Assembly (NCBI GenBank): GCA_036732565.1
Contig: DAINCF010000232.1
Span: 1 to 10,730, forward strand
Length of the DNA stretch: 10,730 bases
Source: JAIVJN01 sp036732565
GTDB lineage: Bacteria > Acidobacteriota > Vicinamibacteria > Vicinamibacterales > UBA2999
Direction: 5' to 3'
The notes under the pieces were generated by a model, which saw only the letters and a program-made list of their open reading frames with translations, did not search any database and had not been told where the DNA came from. Below, piece by piece: positions 1-5,211 of this stretch. The position numbers and the translations under genes are program-made. Numbering within the stretch: position 1 is the stretch's first letter; every line of letters begins with the position of its first letter.

Positions 1-459
1 GACATGGTCGTCGGCGCCGGCACCGTGCTCACGGCGGACGAAGCCCGGGCGGCCGTCGACGCCGGAGCACGGTTCATCGTCTCGCCCGGCTTCGACGCCG
101 CCTCGGTCGCCTGGTGCCGCGAGCACGACGTGGCTGTCCTGCCAGGTGCGCTGACACCGACGGAGGTGATTCAGGCCTGGCGAGCGGGGGCCGATTTCGT
201 CAAGGTCTTCCCGTGCGGCGCGGTCGGTGGCGCCGCGTATCTGAAATCGCTCAAGGCGCCGCTGCCGCAGATCGACCTCGTGCCGACCGGTGGGGTCACG
301 CTGGCGGCGGCCGGAGACTTCATCCGCGCAGGCGCGTCGGCGCTGGGCGTCGGCGCGGACCTCTGCGACGTCGCGGCCATTCGGCGAGGTGATGCGGCCA
401 AGGTGACGTCGACCGCACGCGCCTATCGCGCCGCAATCGAGAAAGCCCGCCTAGGATAG
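1..459 (+). CDS. eda: KDPG/KHG aldolase (2-dehydro-3-deoxy-phosphogluconate aldolase), 5'-truncated by the window
   Basis: C-terminal 152 residues of a class I aldolase that splits 2-keto-3-deoxy-6-phosphogluconate (and/or 4-hydroxy-2-oxoglutarate) into pyruvate and an aldehyde in the cytoplasm, as in the Entner-Doudoroff pathway. Visible family motifs, in order, are GAGTVL near residue 5 (counting the first codon, gac, as 1), the Schiff-base lysine motif FVKVFP with Lys68, the phosphate-binding VGGAAYLKSL, and PTGGV in the C-terminal half. E. coli Eda is 213 residues, so roughly the first 60, including the catalytic glutamate strand, lie outside the window. The reading frame is open from base 1, and the ATG at base 4 sits inside the conserved core and is not the start. 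The next gene begins directly after the stop, which suggests co-transcription. The family is clear; whether the substrate is KDPG, KHG or a relative such as KDPGal cannot be told. Confidence 0.93.
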   Translation, partial: DMVVGAGTVLTADEARAAVDAGARFIVSPGFDAASVAWCREHDVAVLPGALTPTEVIQAWRAGADFVKVFPCGAVGGAAYLKSLKAPLPQIDLVPTGGVTLAAAGDFIRAGASALGVGADLCDVAAIRRGDAAKVTSTARAYRAAIEKARLG

Positions 460-460
460 G

Positions 461-1222
461 ATGGCCGCGATGCCACGAGCCGTGCTTCTCCTCGCGACGC
501 TGGTCGCGCAGTCGACCGTCGCCCCGGATCTTCGAGAAGCGATCTGGGACGCGGTGCAGTCTGCGCTCCCATTTCCCGCCGCGAACGAACGGCATGAGCC
601 GGTCGATGGCAACACGTCGGCGCGGTGGCTGGTCCGGCGCGCGGGCGCGGACGACGGTGGGCTCGTCGCGGAGGTCATCGCCAACCCATTGAACCGAGAC
701 ACGCAGACGCGCGCGGCCCGAGACATGGCCGCCATCCAGCAGGAGGTCTTCGCGGCAGAGCAACGTGCCCAGGTCGAGTTCGAGCGCGCTCGTGAAGCCG
801 CGCGCCGGTCGGGAGCGCCGGTCCCTGTCGAAGGCATCACGTTGGACGATGAAGGCGTGGCGGGCGACCGGGCGGACGCGGAAGAGCGGATGACGATCGA
901 AGTGGAGATCGGTGCTGCCGAGCACGTCATGAGAATCGACGCGATCGATCCGCCAACGGTGACCGCCCTGTCGGGATCGACGTGGCTCGTGAAAGTCTCC
1001 GCGCGCGAGCTGCCCGGCGATGGCGACGCCCGCGCGCACTACTATCCCGCACAAGCGATCGTATACGTGGCGTCCGCGAAGCCGACCTTCAGCGAGTCGG
1101 CTCGACGAGTCTTCACCGTGCGCACCACTGGGAAGGATGTCATCAGTGTGACACTGCGCGGCAACAGCGACCTCATCGATCAGGTCGTCGCCCAGGCCCA
1201 CTGGTCGCGCGTCGCGCGGTAA
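461..1222 (+). CDS. Exported protein of unknown function
   Basis: Not recognised as a known family. The N-terminus is a short signal peptide (hydrophobic MPRAVLLLATLVAQS core), so the product is probably periplasmic. The body is one polar domain: a charged helix at about residues 80-117, rich in Glu, Arg and Ala and able to form a short coiled coil, then a probable beta-rich C-terminal half (about 143-235) with alternating hydrophobic residues. There are no cysteines and no catalytic motif I can name. Two starts compete. The ATG at 461 is one base after the aldolase stop, but the ATG at 470 has AGGA at 458-461 with 8-base spacing and gives a cleaner signal peptide of 250 residues in total. 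I prefer 470. It is likely translated from the aldolase transcript. No downstream partner on this strand shares its function. Confidence 0.75.
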   Translation: MAAMPRAVLLLATLVAQSTVAPDLREAIWDAVQSALPFPAANERHEPVDGNTSARWLVRRAGADDGGLVAEVIANPLNRDTQTRAARDMAAIQQEVFAAEQRAQVEFERAREAARRSGAPVPVEGITLDDEGVAGDRADAEERMTIEVEIGAAEHVMRIDAIDPPTVTALSGSTWLVKVSARELPGDGDARAHYYPAQAIVYVASAKPTFSESARRVFTVRTTGKDVISVTLRGNSDLIDQVVAQAHWSRVAR

Positions 1223-1308
1223 CCAGCCGCGGATCTTACGAGGTCACGTTACGAGAAGTTCCGCGAAAATCCGGCCCATTGTTCGCGTCCGTGTTTACCA
1301 AATGTTAA

Positions 1309-1358
1309 CCTCCTGACCTGAACCCTCCGAGGCGTTCTGCCGTCAAACCATCAGGAGG
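1309..1358 (+). promoter_or_regulatory. Inverted repeat able to mask the ribosome binding site of the microprotein gene
   Basis: CCTCCTGA at 1309-1316 is perfectly complementary to TCAGGAGG at 1351-1358. The right arm contains the whole Shine-Dalgarno sequence of the ORF at 1368. In RNA this gives an 8-bp stem with a 34-base loop that hides the ribosome site, a layout seen in translationally controlled leaders (riboswitches, RNA thermometers, protein-autoregulated leaders). No ligand-binding structure is recognisable in the loop, and a chance match to an anti-SD-like octamer remains possible. Confidence 0.4.
1353..1358 (+). promoter_or_regulatory. Strong Shine-Dalgarno sequence for the 31-codon ORF
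   Basis: AGGAGG sits 9 bases before the ATG at 1368. It is the best ribosome binding site in the window and the main reason to accept such a short ORF as a gene. Confidence 0.75.
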
Positions 1359-1367
1359 CACACGATA

Positions 1368-1463
1368 ATGTTTCGGATTTATGACTGGTCGTTCTCGGCC
1401 ACGGCGGAAATGGCGGTGGGCGCGCTGCTCGTGCTCACGATGATCGCCGTCGCGCTCGCCTAG
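1368..1463 (+). CDS. 31-residue single-span membrane microprotein
   Basis: A 31-codon ORF with an optimal Shine-Dalgarno sequence. Its product is a short polar N-terminus (MFRIYDWSFS) followed by a hydrophobic stretch from about residue 15 to the last residue, made of Met, Ala, Val, Leu, Ile and Gly, with no charged C-terminal tail. This fits a one-pass inner-membrane peptide like those that ride on larger membrane complexes. I do not recognise the family. Arg3, Asp6 and Glu14 are the only charged residues. The stop TAG (1461-1463) overlaps the stop of the convergent VWA gene (1460-1462) through the shared tetranucleotide CTAG. It stands alone, 145 bases after the exported protein gene, with a leader that may fold over the ribosome site. 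Too short for most gene finders, so likely unannotated. A chance ORF cannot be excluded without conservation data. Confidence 0.6.
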   Translation: MFRIYDWSFSATAEMAVGALLVLTMIAVALA

Positions 1464-2374
1464 CTCTTCTCGGGGTTGGCCAAATAGCTGCGGCGGGCGC
1501 GTGCGGTCATGCCCGTCTTGCCGACGCGGACTTCGAGCTTGTGCACTTTGCCATCGAGCGTTTCGGGCGCAAAGCCCAGGAGATACTGGCTGCGTAGCTC
1601 GGTGGCGACTCGGGTGAAGGTCGGCGCCAGCTCGTCGGTCTGTTTCAACTCGAAGTAGCCGCCGCCGGTTTCCTCGGCGATGCGGCGCAGATCTCGCGAC
1701 GGCCGCGTGCGAATGATGCGCATGCCGTCGAACATCTCGGACTCCAATCCGATTGAGTACACCATCACCTCTTCGTCGCGCGCGCGTTCCAACACCGTAC
1801 GGAACCGCGTGCGGCTGGCGGTGTCTTCACCATCGGTGAACATCAAGACGACGCGTCGTCCGTCGGCGCCCTGCAACGCGTCGAGGCTGGCGCCGATGGC
1901 ATCGTTCAAGCGCGTCGGGTTGCCGAACTGGAGATCCGCGAGCGCGGAGACGAGATCATCACGATCGTTCGTGAACGTTCCACTCAATTGAATCTTGTCG
2001 TTGAAGGCGCCGACCTGCGCCTTGTCGACCGGGAGCAGCCGCAACAGAAATTGCTCGGCCGCGCGGTGCAGGAACTTCAGATTGGAAGTCATGCTGGCGC
2101 TCGTGTCCATCATGACGACCGCGGTGAACGGCTGCGACTCGTTGGAGAACAGGCTCAGTTCGACCGGCTTCCCGTTGTCGAGAACGGTGAAGTCCTCGCG
2201 TTGGAGATCGGGCACCAGCCTGCCGCCTGTGTCCACCACCGTGGTATAGACGGGCACCGTGCGCACGCTCGACTTGAAGGTCGGTTGCTGCGCCGACGCC
2301 ACCACCAACGTGGCTGCGGCCAGCACGGTCGCCGTCGCGGCACGTCTCGTTACGATTTTCAGCATGCGGTCCAT
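1460..2374 (-). CDS. Secreted VWFA-domain protein (VWFA-related Acidobacterial domain family)
   Basis: Exported von Willebrand factor A protein of the type described from Acidobacteria (TIGR03436-like). An N-terminal signal peptide ends near VASAQQ (residues 4-30). Next comes a short beta-rich segment (about 35-80) with the family's VPVYTTVVDTGGRLVPDL-type opening and DFTVLDNGKPV. The VWA domain spans about 84-265. The metal-ion-dependent adhesion site is intact: DxSxS at Asp90-Ser92-Ser94, Thr154 in NPTRLNDAI, and Asp181 in FTDGEDT. There are no cysteines. The family is thought to bind proteins or matrix through the metal site; the partner is unknown. Two starts are possible. The ATG at 2374 overlaps an AGGA (2377-2374), while the ATG at 2365 has that AGGA at 8-base spacing, gives 301 residues and is the better start. 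It lies 91 bases downstream of the SGNH hydrolase gene on the same strand. Confidence 0.9.
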   Translation of the reverse strand: MDRMLKIVTRRAATATVLAAATLVVASAQQPTFKSSVRTVPVYTTVVDTGGRLVPDLQREDFTVLDNGKPVELSLFSNESQPFTAVVMMDTSASMTSNLKFLHRAAEQFLLRLLPVDKAQVGAFNDKIQLSGTFTNDRDDLVSALADLQFGNPTRLNDAIGASLDALQGADGRRVVLMFTDGEDTASRTRFRTVLERARDEEVMVYSIGLESEMFDGMRIIRTRPSRDLRRIAEETGGGYFELKQTDELAPTFTRVATELRSQYLLGFAPETLDGKVHKLEVRVGKTGMTARARRSYLANPEKS

Positions 2375-2397
2375 CCTGGCAGTGTCGAGCTGGCTCC

Positions 2398-2403
2398 ATT
2401 AGA
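2398..2403 (-). promoter_or_regulatory. Candidate -10 element for the VWA gene
   Basis: On the minus strand this reads TCTAAT, five of six matches to TATAAT, 23-32 bases before the two possible starts. No -35 hexamer is visible at 16-18 bases, so the call rests on the -10 alone. It would let the VWA gene be expressed apart from the SGNH gene upstream. Confidence 0.25.
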
Positions 2404-2465
2404 CATAGCACGAAGGATGCGACGCGTACGAAGATCCGCGCAAGAATCCGTGAAGCCTAAGGTTG

Positions 2466-3818
2466 TCAAGGGAAACGCCCCTTCAAGACATCGTACACGG
2501 CATCGGCGACGACCTGCTGCGCCCGGGCGCTCGGGTGTGCATCGTAGACGTTCACGTGCGTGTCGAAGGTCGCCAGGGCCGGCGTGGGATCGACGACCGT
2601 GAAGCCATAGTCGACCTGCACGCCGATGGACAACAGATCCACGGTCACAGCGGCCGTCTTGTGCAGCGTCAGCGAGACGTAGCGGCCGGTCATCGCCTGC
2701 GTGTCCAGATGGACTGCGACTTCGGTGGGCTTCGCCTCGTCGCTGCCGACGCTCAGGGGCGCGGAGCTGAGGGGCTTGCCCTGGTCGTCCATCAACTCGA
2801 TGCGGCCAACGTCCTGCCGGGTGGAGCCGTGCACCGCCATCGTGACGACAACGTCGAGGGGGGTGCGCGTTGGATAGAACGGCGGAGTCGTCACGGCCGG
2901 ACCGATGGATGCGGCGGGGAGCGAGAGGATCTGGCGGCCGTTGCTGTCGCGTCGCAGTGTCGATCCACCCAGCAACCGCACCCAGGTGAGCGGCGCGATG
3001 TCGAAGCGATGGGGACCGGCAATCGCGCGCATGCGATCGTGGATCGGCTGTAGCGGATACGCGCCGCGAAACGGGAGCACGGGATACAGCACGAGAACTT
3101 TCATGCCTGGCACGGCTTCGGCGACGCGCGTGGCCAGGTTGTGAAAGCCTCGCTCGAACGTTTCCCATTCGAGGGTATCGGACTGGTAGTCGCCCAGCAA
3201 GTACTGGATGTACGAGCGGTCCACCGACGGCAGGAGCCGCGAGAGCCTGGTGTCCACGAGAAAGTAGAGATACGAGTGTCGCTTCAGCCACGCATCCGCG
3301 GCCGTGCGCTGCCACCATCGACGGTTGTCCGGACGGGCGCCGTCGGTCTCGATATCGTTGACGAACCATTGATAGACGAGCGCGTCGGGCGCCACGCGAT
3401 GCGCCGACGCGGCGAACTGCTGCTCGTGGACGTCGATGTCCCGCCCGGGCCACGCGTACACGGCCATCTCGGCGCGCGTCTGCTCCCGCTCGTATCGTCG
3501 CGCCAGGCGTTCGGGCCACAGATCCGCGTCGTCCGCCAGACCCTGGCCGAACGTGATGGAATCGCCGAGGATCATCAGGCGCGGGACGCCAGGCGTCCTG
3601 GGTTGGTCATCGAGCCGTCCGCGGCGGCCGGCGAAATGCGGCCCCGGGCCGCCGAGCGTGGCGAGCATCGATGGCTGATAGCGAAGGTGAAGAAACGTTT
3701 CGACCGCCGCGATGGAGATGATGATCGAGATGATGAGCACGCCGGTGCGCAGCAGTGCCAGGCGCGTCCCACCGGGCCGGGTGCGGTGGGGTGGGGACGC
3801 GGGCATTGCCCTTATCAT
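2466..3818 (-). CDS. Membrane-anchored SGNH/GDSL-family hydrolase with an inserted beta-rich domain
   Basis: A 450-residue serine hydrolase (esterase or acyl-transfer fold) held in the membrane by one N-terminal span at about residues 20-41, with the catalytic part outside. The SGNH blocks are visible: GDSITFGQGL with nucleophile Ser87, a Gly in YAWPG (125) at the block II position, VND with Asn154 for block III, and YDAHPSARA with Asp426/His428 for block V. Most SGNH domains are near 200 residues, but here blocks III and V lie about 270 apart. The interval at about 300-400 looks like an extra beta-sandwich (alternating hydrophobic strands such as LDVVVTMAV and RYVSLTLHK). The substrate is unknown; relatives act on acetylated sugars, lipids or polymers. 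Starts at 3818 (M1) or 3806 (M5) are both open and neither has a convincing ribosome site. The VWA gene follows on the same strand, and a small Cys-rich gene diverges upstream. Confidence 0.85.
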   Translation of the reverse strand: MIRAMPASPPHRTRPGGTRLALLRTGVLIISIIISIAAVETFLHLRYQPSMLATLGGPGPHFAGRRGRLDDQPRTPGVPRLMILGDSITFGQGLADDADLWPERLARRYEREQTRAEMAVYAWPGRDIDVHEQQFAASAHRVAPDALVYQWFVNDIETDGARPDNRRWWQRTAADAWLKRHSYLYFLVDTRLSRLLPSVDRSYIQYLLGDYQSDTLEWETFERGFHNLATRVAEAVPGMKVLVLYPVLPFRGAYPLQPIHDRMRAIAGPHRFDIAPLTWVRLLGGSTLRRDSNGRQILSLPAASIGPAVTTPPFYPTRTPLDVVVTMAVHGSTRQDVGRIELMDDQGKPLSSAPLSVGSDEAKPTEVAVHLDTQAMTGRYVSLTLHKTAAVTVDLLSIGVQVDYGFTVVDPTPALATFDTHVNVYDAHPSARAQQVVADAVYDVLKGRFP

Positions 3819-3825
3819 GAGGGCA
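3807..3825. promoter_or_regulatory. Small inverted repeat between divergent genes, possible operator
   Basis: TGCCCT at 3807-3812 is mirrored by AGGGCA at 3820-3825 around a 7-base centre, TATCATG. It lies across the 15-27 base gap between the SGNH gene (minus) and the Cys-rich gene (plus). The centre contains TATCAT, a -10-like hexamer for the plus-strand gene 15 bases before its ATG. Binding by a regulator is only inferred from position and symmetry. Confidence 0.25.
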
Positions 3826-3833
3826 GAACCGTC

Positions 3834-4058
3834 ATGACGTCACCTGGCGTCGACGCCGGTCTCTGCGGGCACTGTCTGCATTGTCGTCTCATCGAGACTC
3901 GTTCGACGGCGCTCGGGGCAAGCCGTTCCGTTTTCTACCTCTGCCAGCGATCCTTCACCGATCCCAGCTATCGGAAGTACCCGCCGCTGCCGGTGCGAAG
4001 TTGTCCTGGCTACGAAGAGGGCCGCCCAGAAGGGCGGCCCCTACACGAGCCTACGTAG
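3834..4058 (+). CDS. Small Cys-rich, probably metal-binding protein with a repeat-derived C-terminus
   Basis: A 74-residue protein with CGHCLHCR (Cys11, 14, 17), then Cys37 in FYLCQRS and Cys57 in KYPPLPVRSCPGY. This spacing, with an aromatic-C-x3-x2-D-P-x-Y/F-x-K-Y-P-x-LP-V-x2-C-x-GY core, resembles small conserved hypothetical proteins I have seen in several bacterial groups; I cannot name the family from memory. The cysteines could hold one zinc or an Fe-S cluster; no enzyme motif is present. The first 60 residues look native. From about residue 61 the codons run into a GC-rich palindrome, giving the repetitive GRPEGRP tail, and the TAG stop lies in the repeat. The start at 3834 is chosen because the conserved part begins at once after it; GAGGG at 3819-3823 is a loosely spaced ribosome site. 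It diverges from the SGNH hydrolase gene. Confidence 0.65.
   Translation: MTSPGVDAGLCGHCLHCRLIETRSTALGASRSVFYLCQRSFTDPSYRKYPPLPVRSCPGYEEGRPEGRPLHEPT
4019..4044 (-). repeat. REP-like palindrome A (GTAG plus 9-bp hairpin)
   Basis: Read on the minus strand, GTAG (4044-4041) is followed directly by a perfect 9-bp hairpin: arms GGGCCGCCC and GGGCGGCCC around loop TTCT. A GTAG-type tetranucleotide 5' of a short GC-rich palindrome is the known layout of REP sequences moved by REP-associated tyrosine transposases. The element overlaps the last codons of the Cys-rich gene. Confidence 0.6.
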
Positions 4059-4080
4059 TCCCAAACACGAGCGTACGTAG
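4043..4080 (+). repeat. Pair of 16-base direct repeats between two REP-like hairpins
   Basis: ACACGAGCCTACGTAG (4043-4058) recurs at 4065-4080 as ACACGAGCGTACGTAG, one mismatch, 22 bases apart. Each copy ends in the palindromic TACGTA core, and the second ends in the GTAG that begins palindrome B. This suggests the doublet grew by duplication of a linker unit. Confidence 0.65.
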
Positions 4081-4102
4081 CGGCCGGCCTTTAGGCCGGC
4101 CG
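4077..4102 (+). repeat. REP-like palindrome B (GTAG plus 9-bp hairpin)
   Basis: GTAG (4077-4080) is followed directly by CGGCCGGCC (4081-4089), loop TTTA, and GGCCGGCCG (4094-4102), a perfect 9-bp stem. It has the same design as palindrome A but the opposite orientation, so the two form an inverted doublet like the mosaic REP clusters (BIMEs) of enterobacteria. It may also end transcription of the Cys-rich gene, though no T-run follows. Confidence 0.6.
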
Positions 4103-4119
4103 ATCTCGCCGGGCCCGTG

Positions 4120-4125
4120 TAAGAT
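4120..4125 (+). promoter_or_regulatory. Candidate leaderless-type -10 (TAAGAT) of the DsbA-like gene
   Basis: TAAGAT matches TANNNT and ends exactly 6 bases before the ATG at 4132, so transcription would start at or next to the A of the start codon. No Shine-Dalgarno sequence lies in the usual window. No -35 is visible; the expected place is in palindrome B. Moderate-to-low confidence. Confidence 0.35.
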
Positions 4126-4131
4126 CCCAAG

Positions 4132-5202
4132 ATGACGTCCATCCGGATGCGCCGCGTCACGCTCGGCGCCATTCTCGTGGCGGGACTGGCGTGCTCGAGC
4201 GCGGAAATGGCGCCGAGCGCCCAGACGCAACCACCCTCGCAGGACGCGGTGGTCGCGGACGTGGCCGGCCGCAAGATCACGCTGCGCGAGCTCGACGCCA
4301 AGTGGGAAGAAGTCGATCCAGCCGAGCAGGCGCGTGCCATGCAGACGCTCTATCAGAACCGGCGCAACGTGCTGGATCAGATGGTGGGCGACATCCTCAT
4401 CGAGAACGCGGCGAAGGCGGCGGGCCTCTCGGCGGAGCAGTTCCTCGAGCAGGAGAACGCGAAGCGCGTGAAGGCGCCCACGGACGCCGACGTCCAGCAG
4501 TTCTACGAGCAGAACAAGGATCGTACCCAGGGACGACCGCTCGACCAGCTCAAGGGACCGATCGGTGAGTTCTTGAAGTCGCAGCGCGAGCAGCAGGCGC
4601 GCGCGCAGCTGGTGGACGAGCTGATGAAGAAGGGCGCCGGGGGCGCCATCAAGGTGACCCTGGATCCGCCGCGCCGCGAGGTGGCGATCGCCCCGAACGA
4701 TCCGGTGCGTGGTCCGGCGACCGCGCCGATCACGATCGTCGAGTTCTCCGATTATCAGTGTCCGTACTGCGCGCGCGTGACGCCGACGCTGGACAAACTG
4801 CGTGCGGCGTATCCGGACAAGATCCGGTTCATCTTCAAGGACTTTCCGCTGCCGAATCATCCGCAGGCGCCGAAGGCGGCCGAGGGCGCGCATTGCGCCG
4901 GCGAGCAGAGCAAGTATTGGGAGATGCACGATCGGCTGTTCGCCAACCCGCAAGCGTTGGACGTGGACACCATCAAGCAGCACGCGACCACCCTCGGCCT
5001 CGATCAGGCGAAGTTCACGCAGTGCCTCGACTCGGGCAAGTTCGCGGACGCCGTCAAAGCCGGCATGGAGCTCGGCAGCAAGCTCGGGATCAACTCGACG
5101 CCGACGTTGTACGTCAACGGCCGCCCGGTCGTCGGCGCACAGCCCTACGAGCACTTCGTCGCGGTGATCGAGGAAGAGCTCGCTCGCTCCGGCAGCAAAT
5201 AG
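4132..5202 (+). CDS. Exported fusion of a SurA/parvulin-like N-domain and a DsbA-like thioredoxin domain (probable lipoprotein)
   Basis: A 356-residue envelope thiol oxidoreductase. The signal peptide (about 6-20) ends at Cys21 in VAGLAC, which fits a loose lipobox, so the protein is probably lipid-anchored. Residues about 37-165 are helical and resemble the N-terminal part of SurA/PpiC chaperones (VVADVAGRKITLRELDAKW, then helices with DVQQFYEQNKD). No prolyl-isomerase core follows. Residues about 183-350 form a DsbA-like domain (Thioredoxin_4 type): active site CPYC at Cys210/Cys213, KDFPLPNHPQA, and the cis-proline motif NSTPTLYVNG (Pro324). Cys255 and Cys298 are a second pair placed as in many such proteins. 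The role is probably disulfide formation or exchange in secreted proteins. The next gene starts 9 bases after the stop, so they form an operon. The ATG at 4132 fits a leaderless start; 4147 (M6) is an alternative giving the same signal peptide. Confidence 0.88.
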   Translation: MTSIRMRRVTLGAILVAGLACSSAEMAPSAQTQPPSQDAVVADVAGRKITLRELDAKWEEVDPAEQARAMQTLYQNRRNVLDQMVGDILIENAAKAAGLSAEQFLEQENAKRVKAPTDADVQQFYEQNKDRTQGRPLDQLKGPIGEFLKSQREQQARAQLVDELMKKGAGGAIKVTLDPPRREVAIAPNDPVRGPATAPITIVEFSDYQCPYCARVTPTLDKLRAAYPDKIRFIFKDFPLPNHPQAPKAAEGAHCAGEQSKYWEMHDRLFANPQALDVDTIKQHATTLGLDQAKFTQCLDSGKFADAVKAGMELGSKLGINSTPTLYVNGRPVVGAQPYEHFVAVIEEELARSGSK

Positions 5203-5204
5203 GA
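5201..5204 (+). promoter_or_regulatory. Shine-Dalgarno sequence of the MBL gene, overlapping the upstream stop
   Basis: AGGA at 5201-5204 shares bases with the TAG stop of the DsbA-like gene (5200-5202) and lies 7 bases before the ATG at 5212. This fits translational coupling and fixes the MBL start. Confidence 0.6.
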
Positions 5205-5211
5205 CTCGTCG

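Noticed and set aside
452..457. TAGGAT at the end of the aldolase gene as a -10 for the exported protein gene
   Set aside because: Only four of six matches, no -35, and it coincides with the last codons and stop of the aldolase; co-transcription is simpler.
320..1201. 293-codon minus-strand open frame opposite the aldolase end and the exported protein
   Set aside because: Overlaps the conserved aldolase C-terminus and has Arg-rich shadow composition. The plus-strand frame has a signal peptide and a ribosome site.
1236..1255. TTACGAG direct repeat (1236-1242 and 1249-1255)
   Set aside because: Only two 7-base copies with a 13-base period and no promoter beside them; could be chance.
1279..1308. 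TTGTTC followed by TGTTAA as a promoter for the microprotein
   Set aside because: The -10 matches only three of six positions and its start site would fall inside the left arm of the putative SD-masking hairpin.
2464..2469. TTGACA on the minus strand just after the SGNH coding region, as a -35 for the VWA gene
   Set aside because: No -10-like hexamer occurs 16-18 bases downstream; the match sits on the last codons and stop of the SGNH gene.
2359..3519. 386-codon minus-strand frame overlapping the SGNH gene
   Set aside because: Same strand, other frame; the overlapping frame carries the SGNH blocks and this one is Arg/Gly/Ser-rich with no motif.
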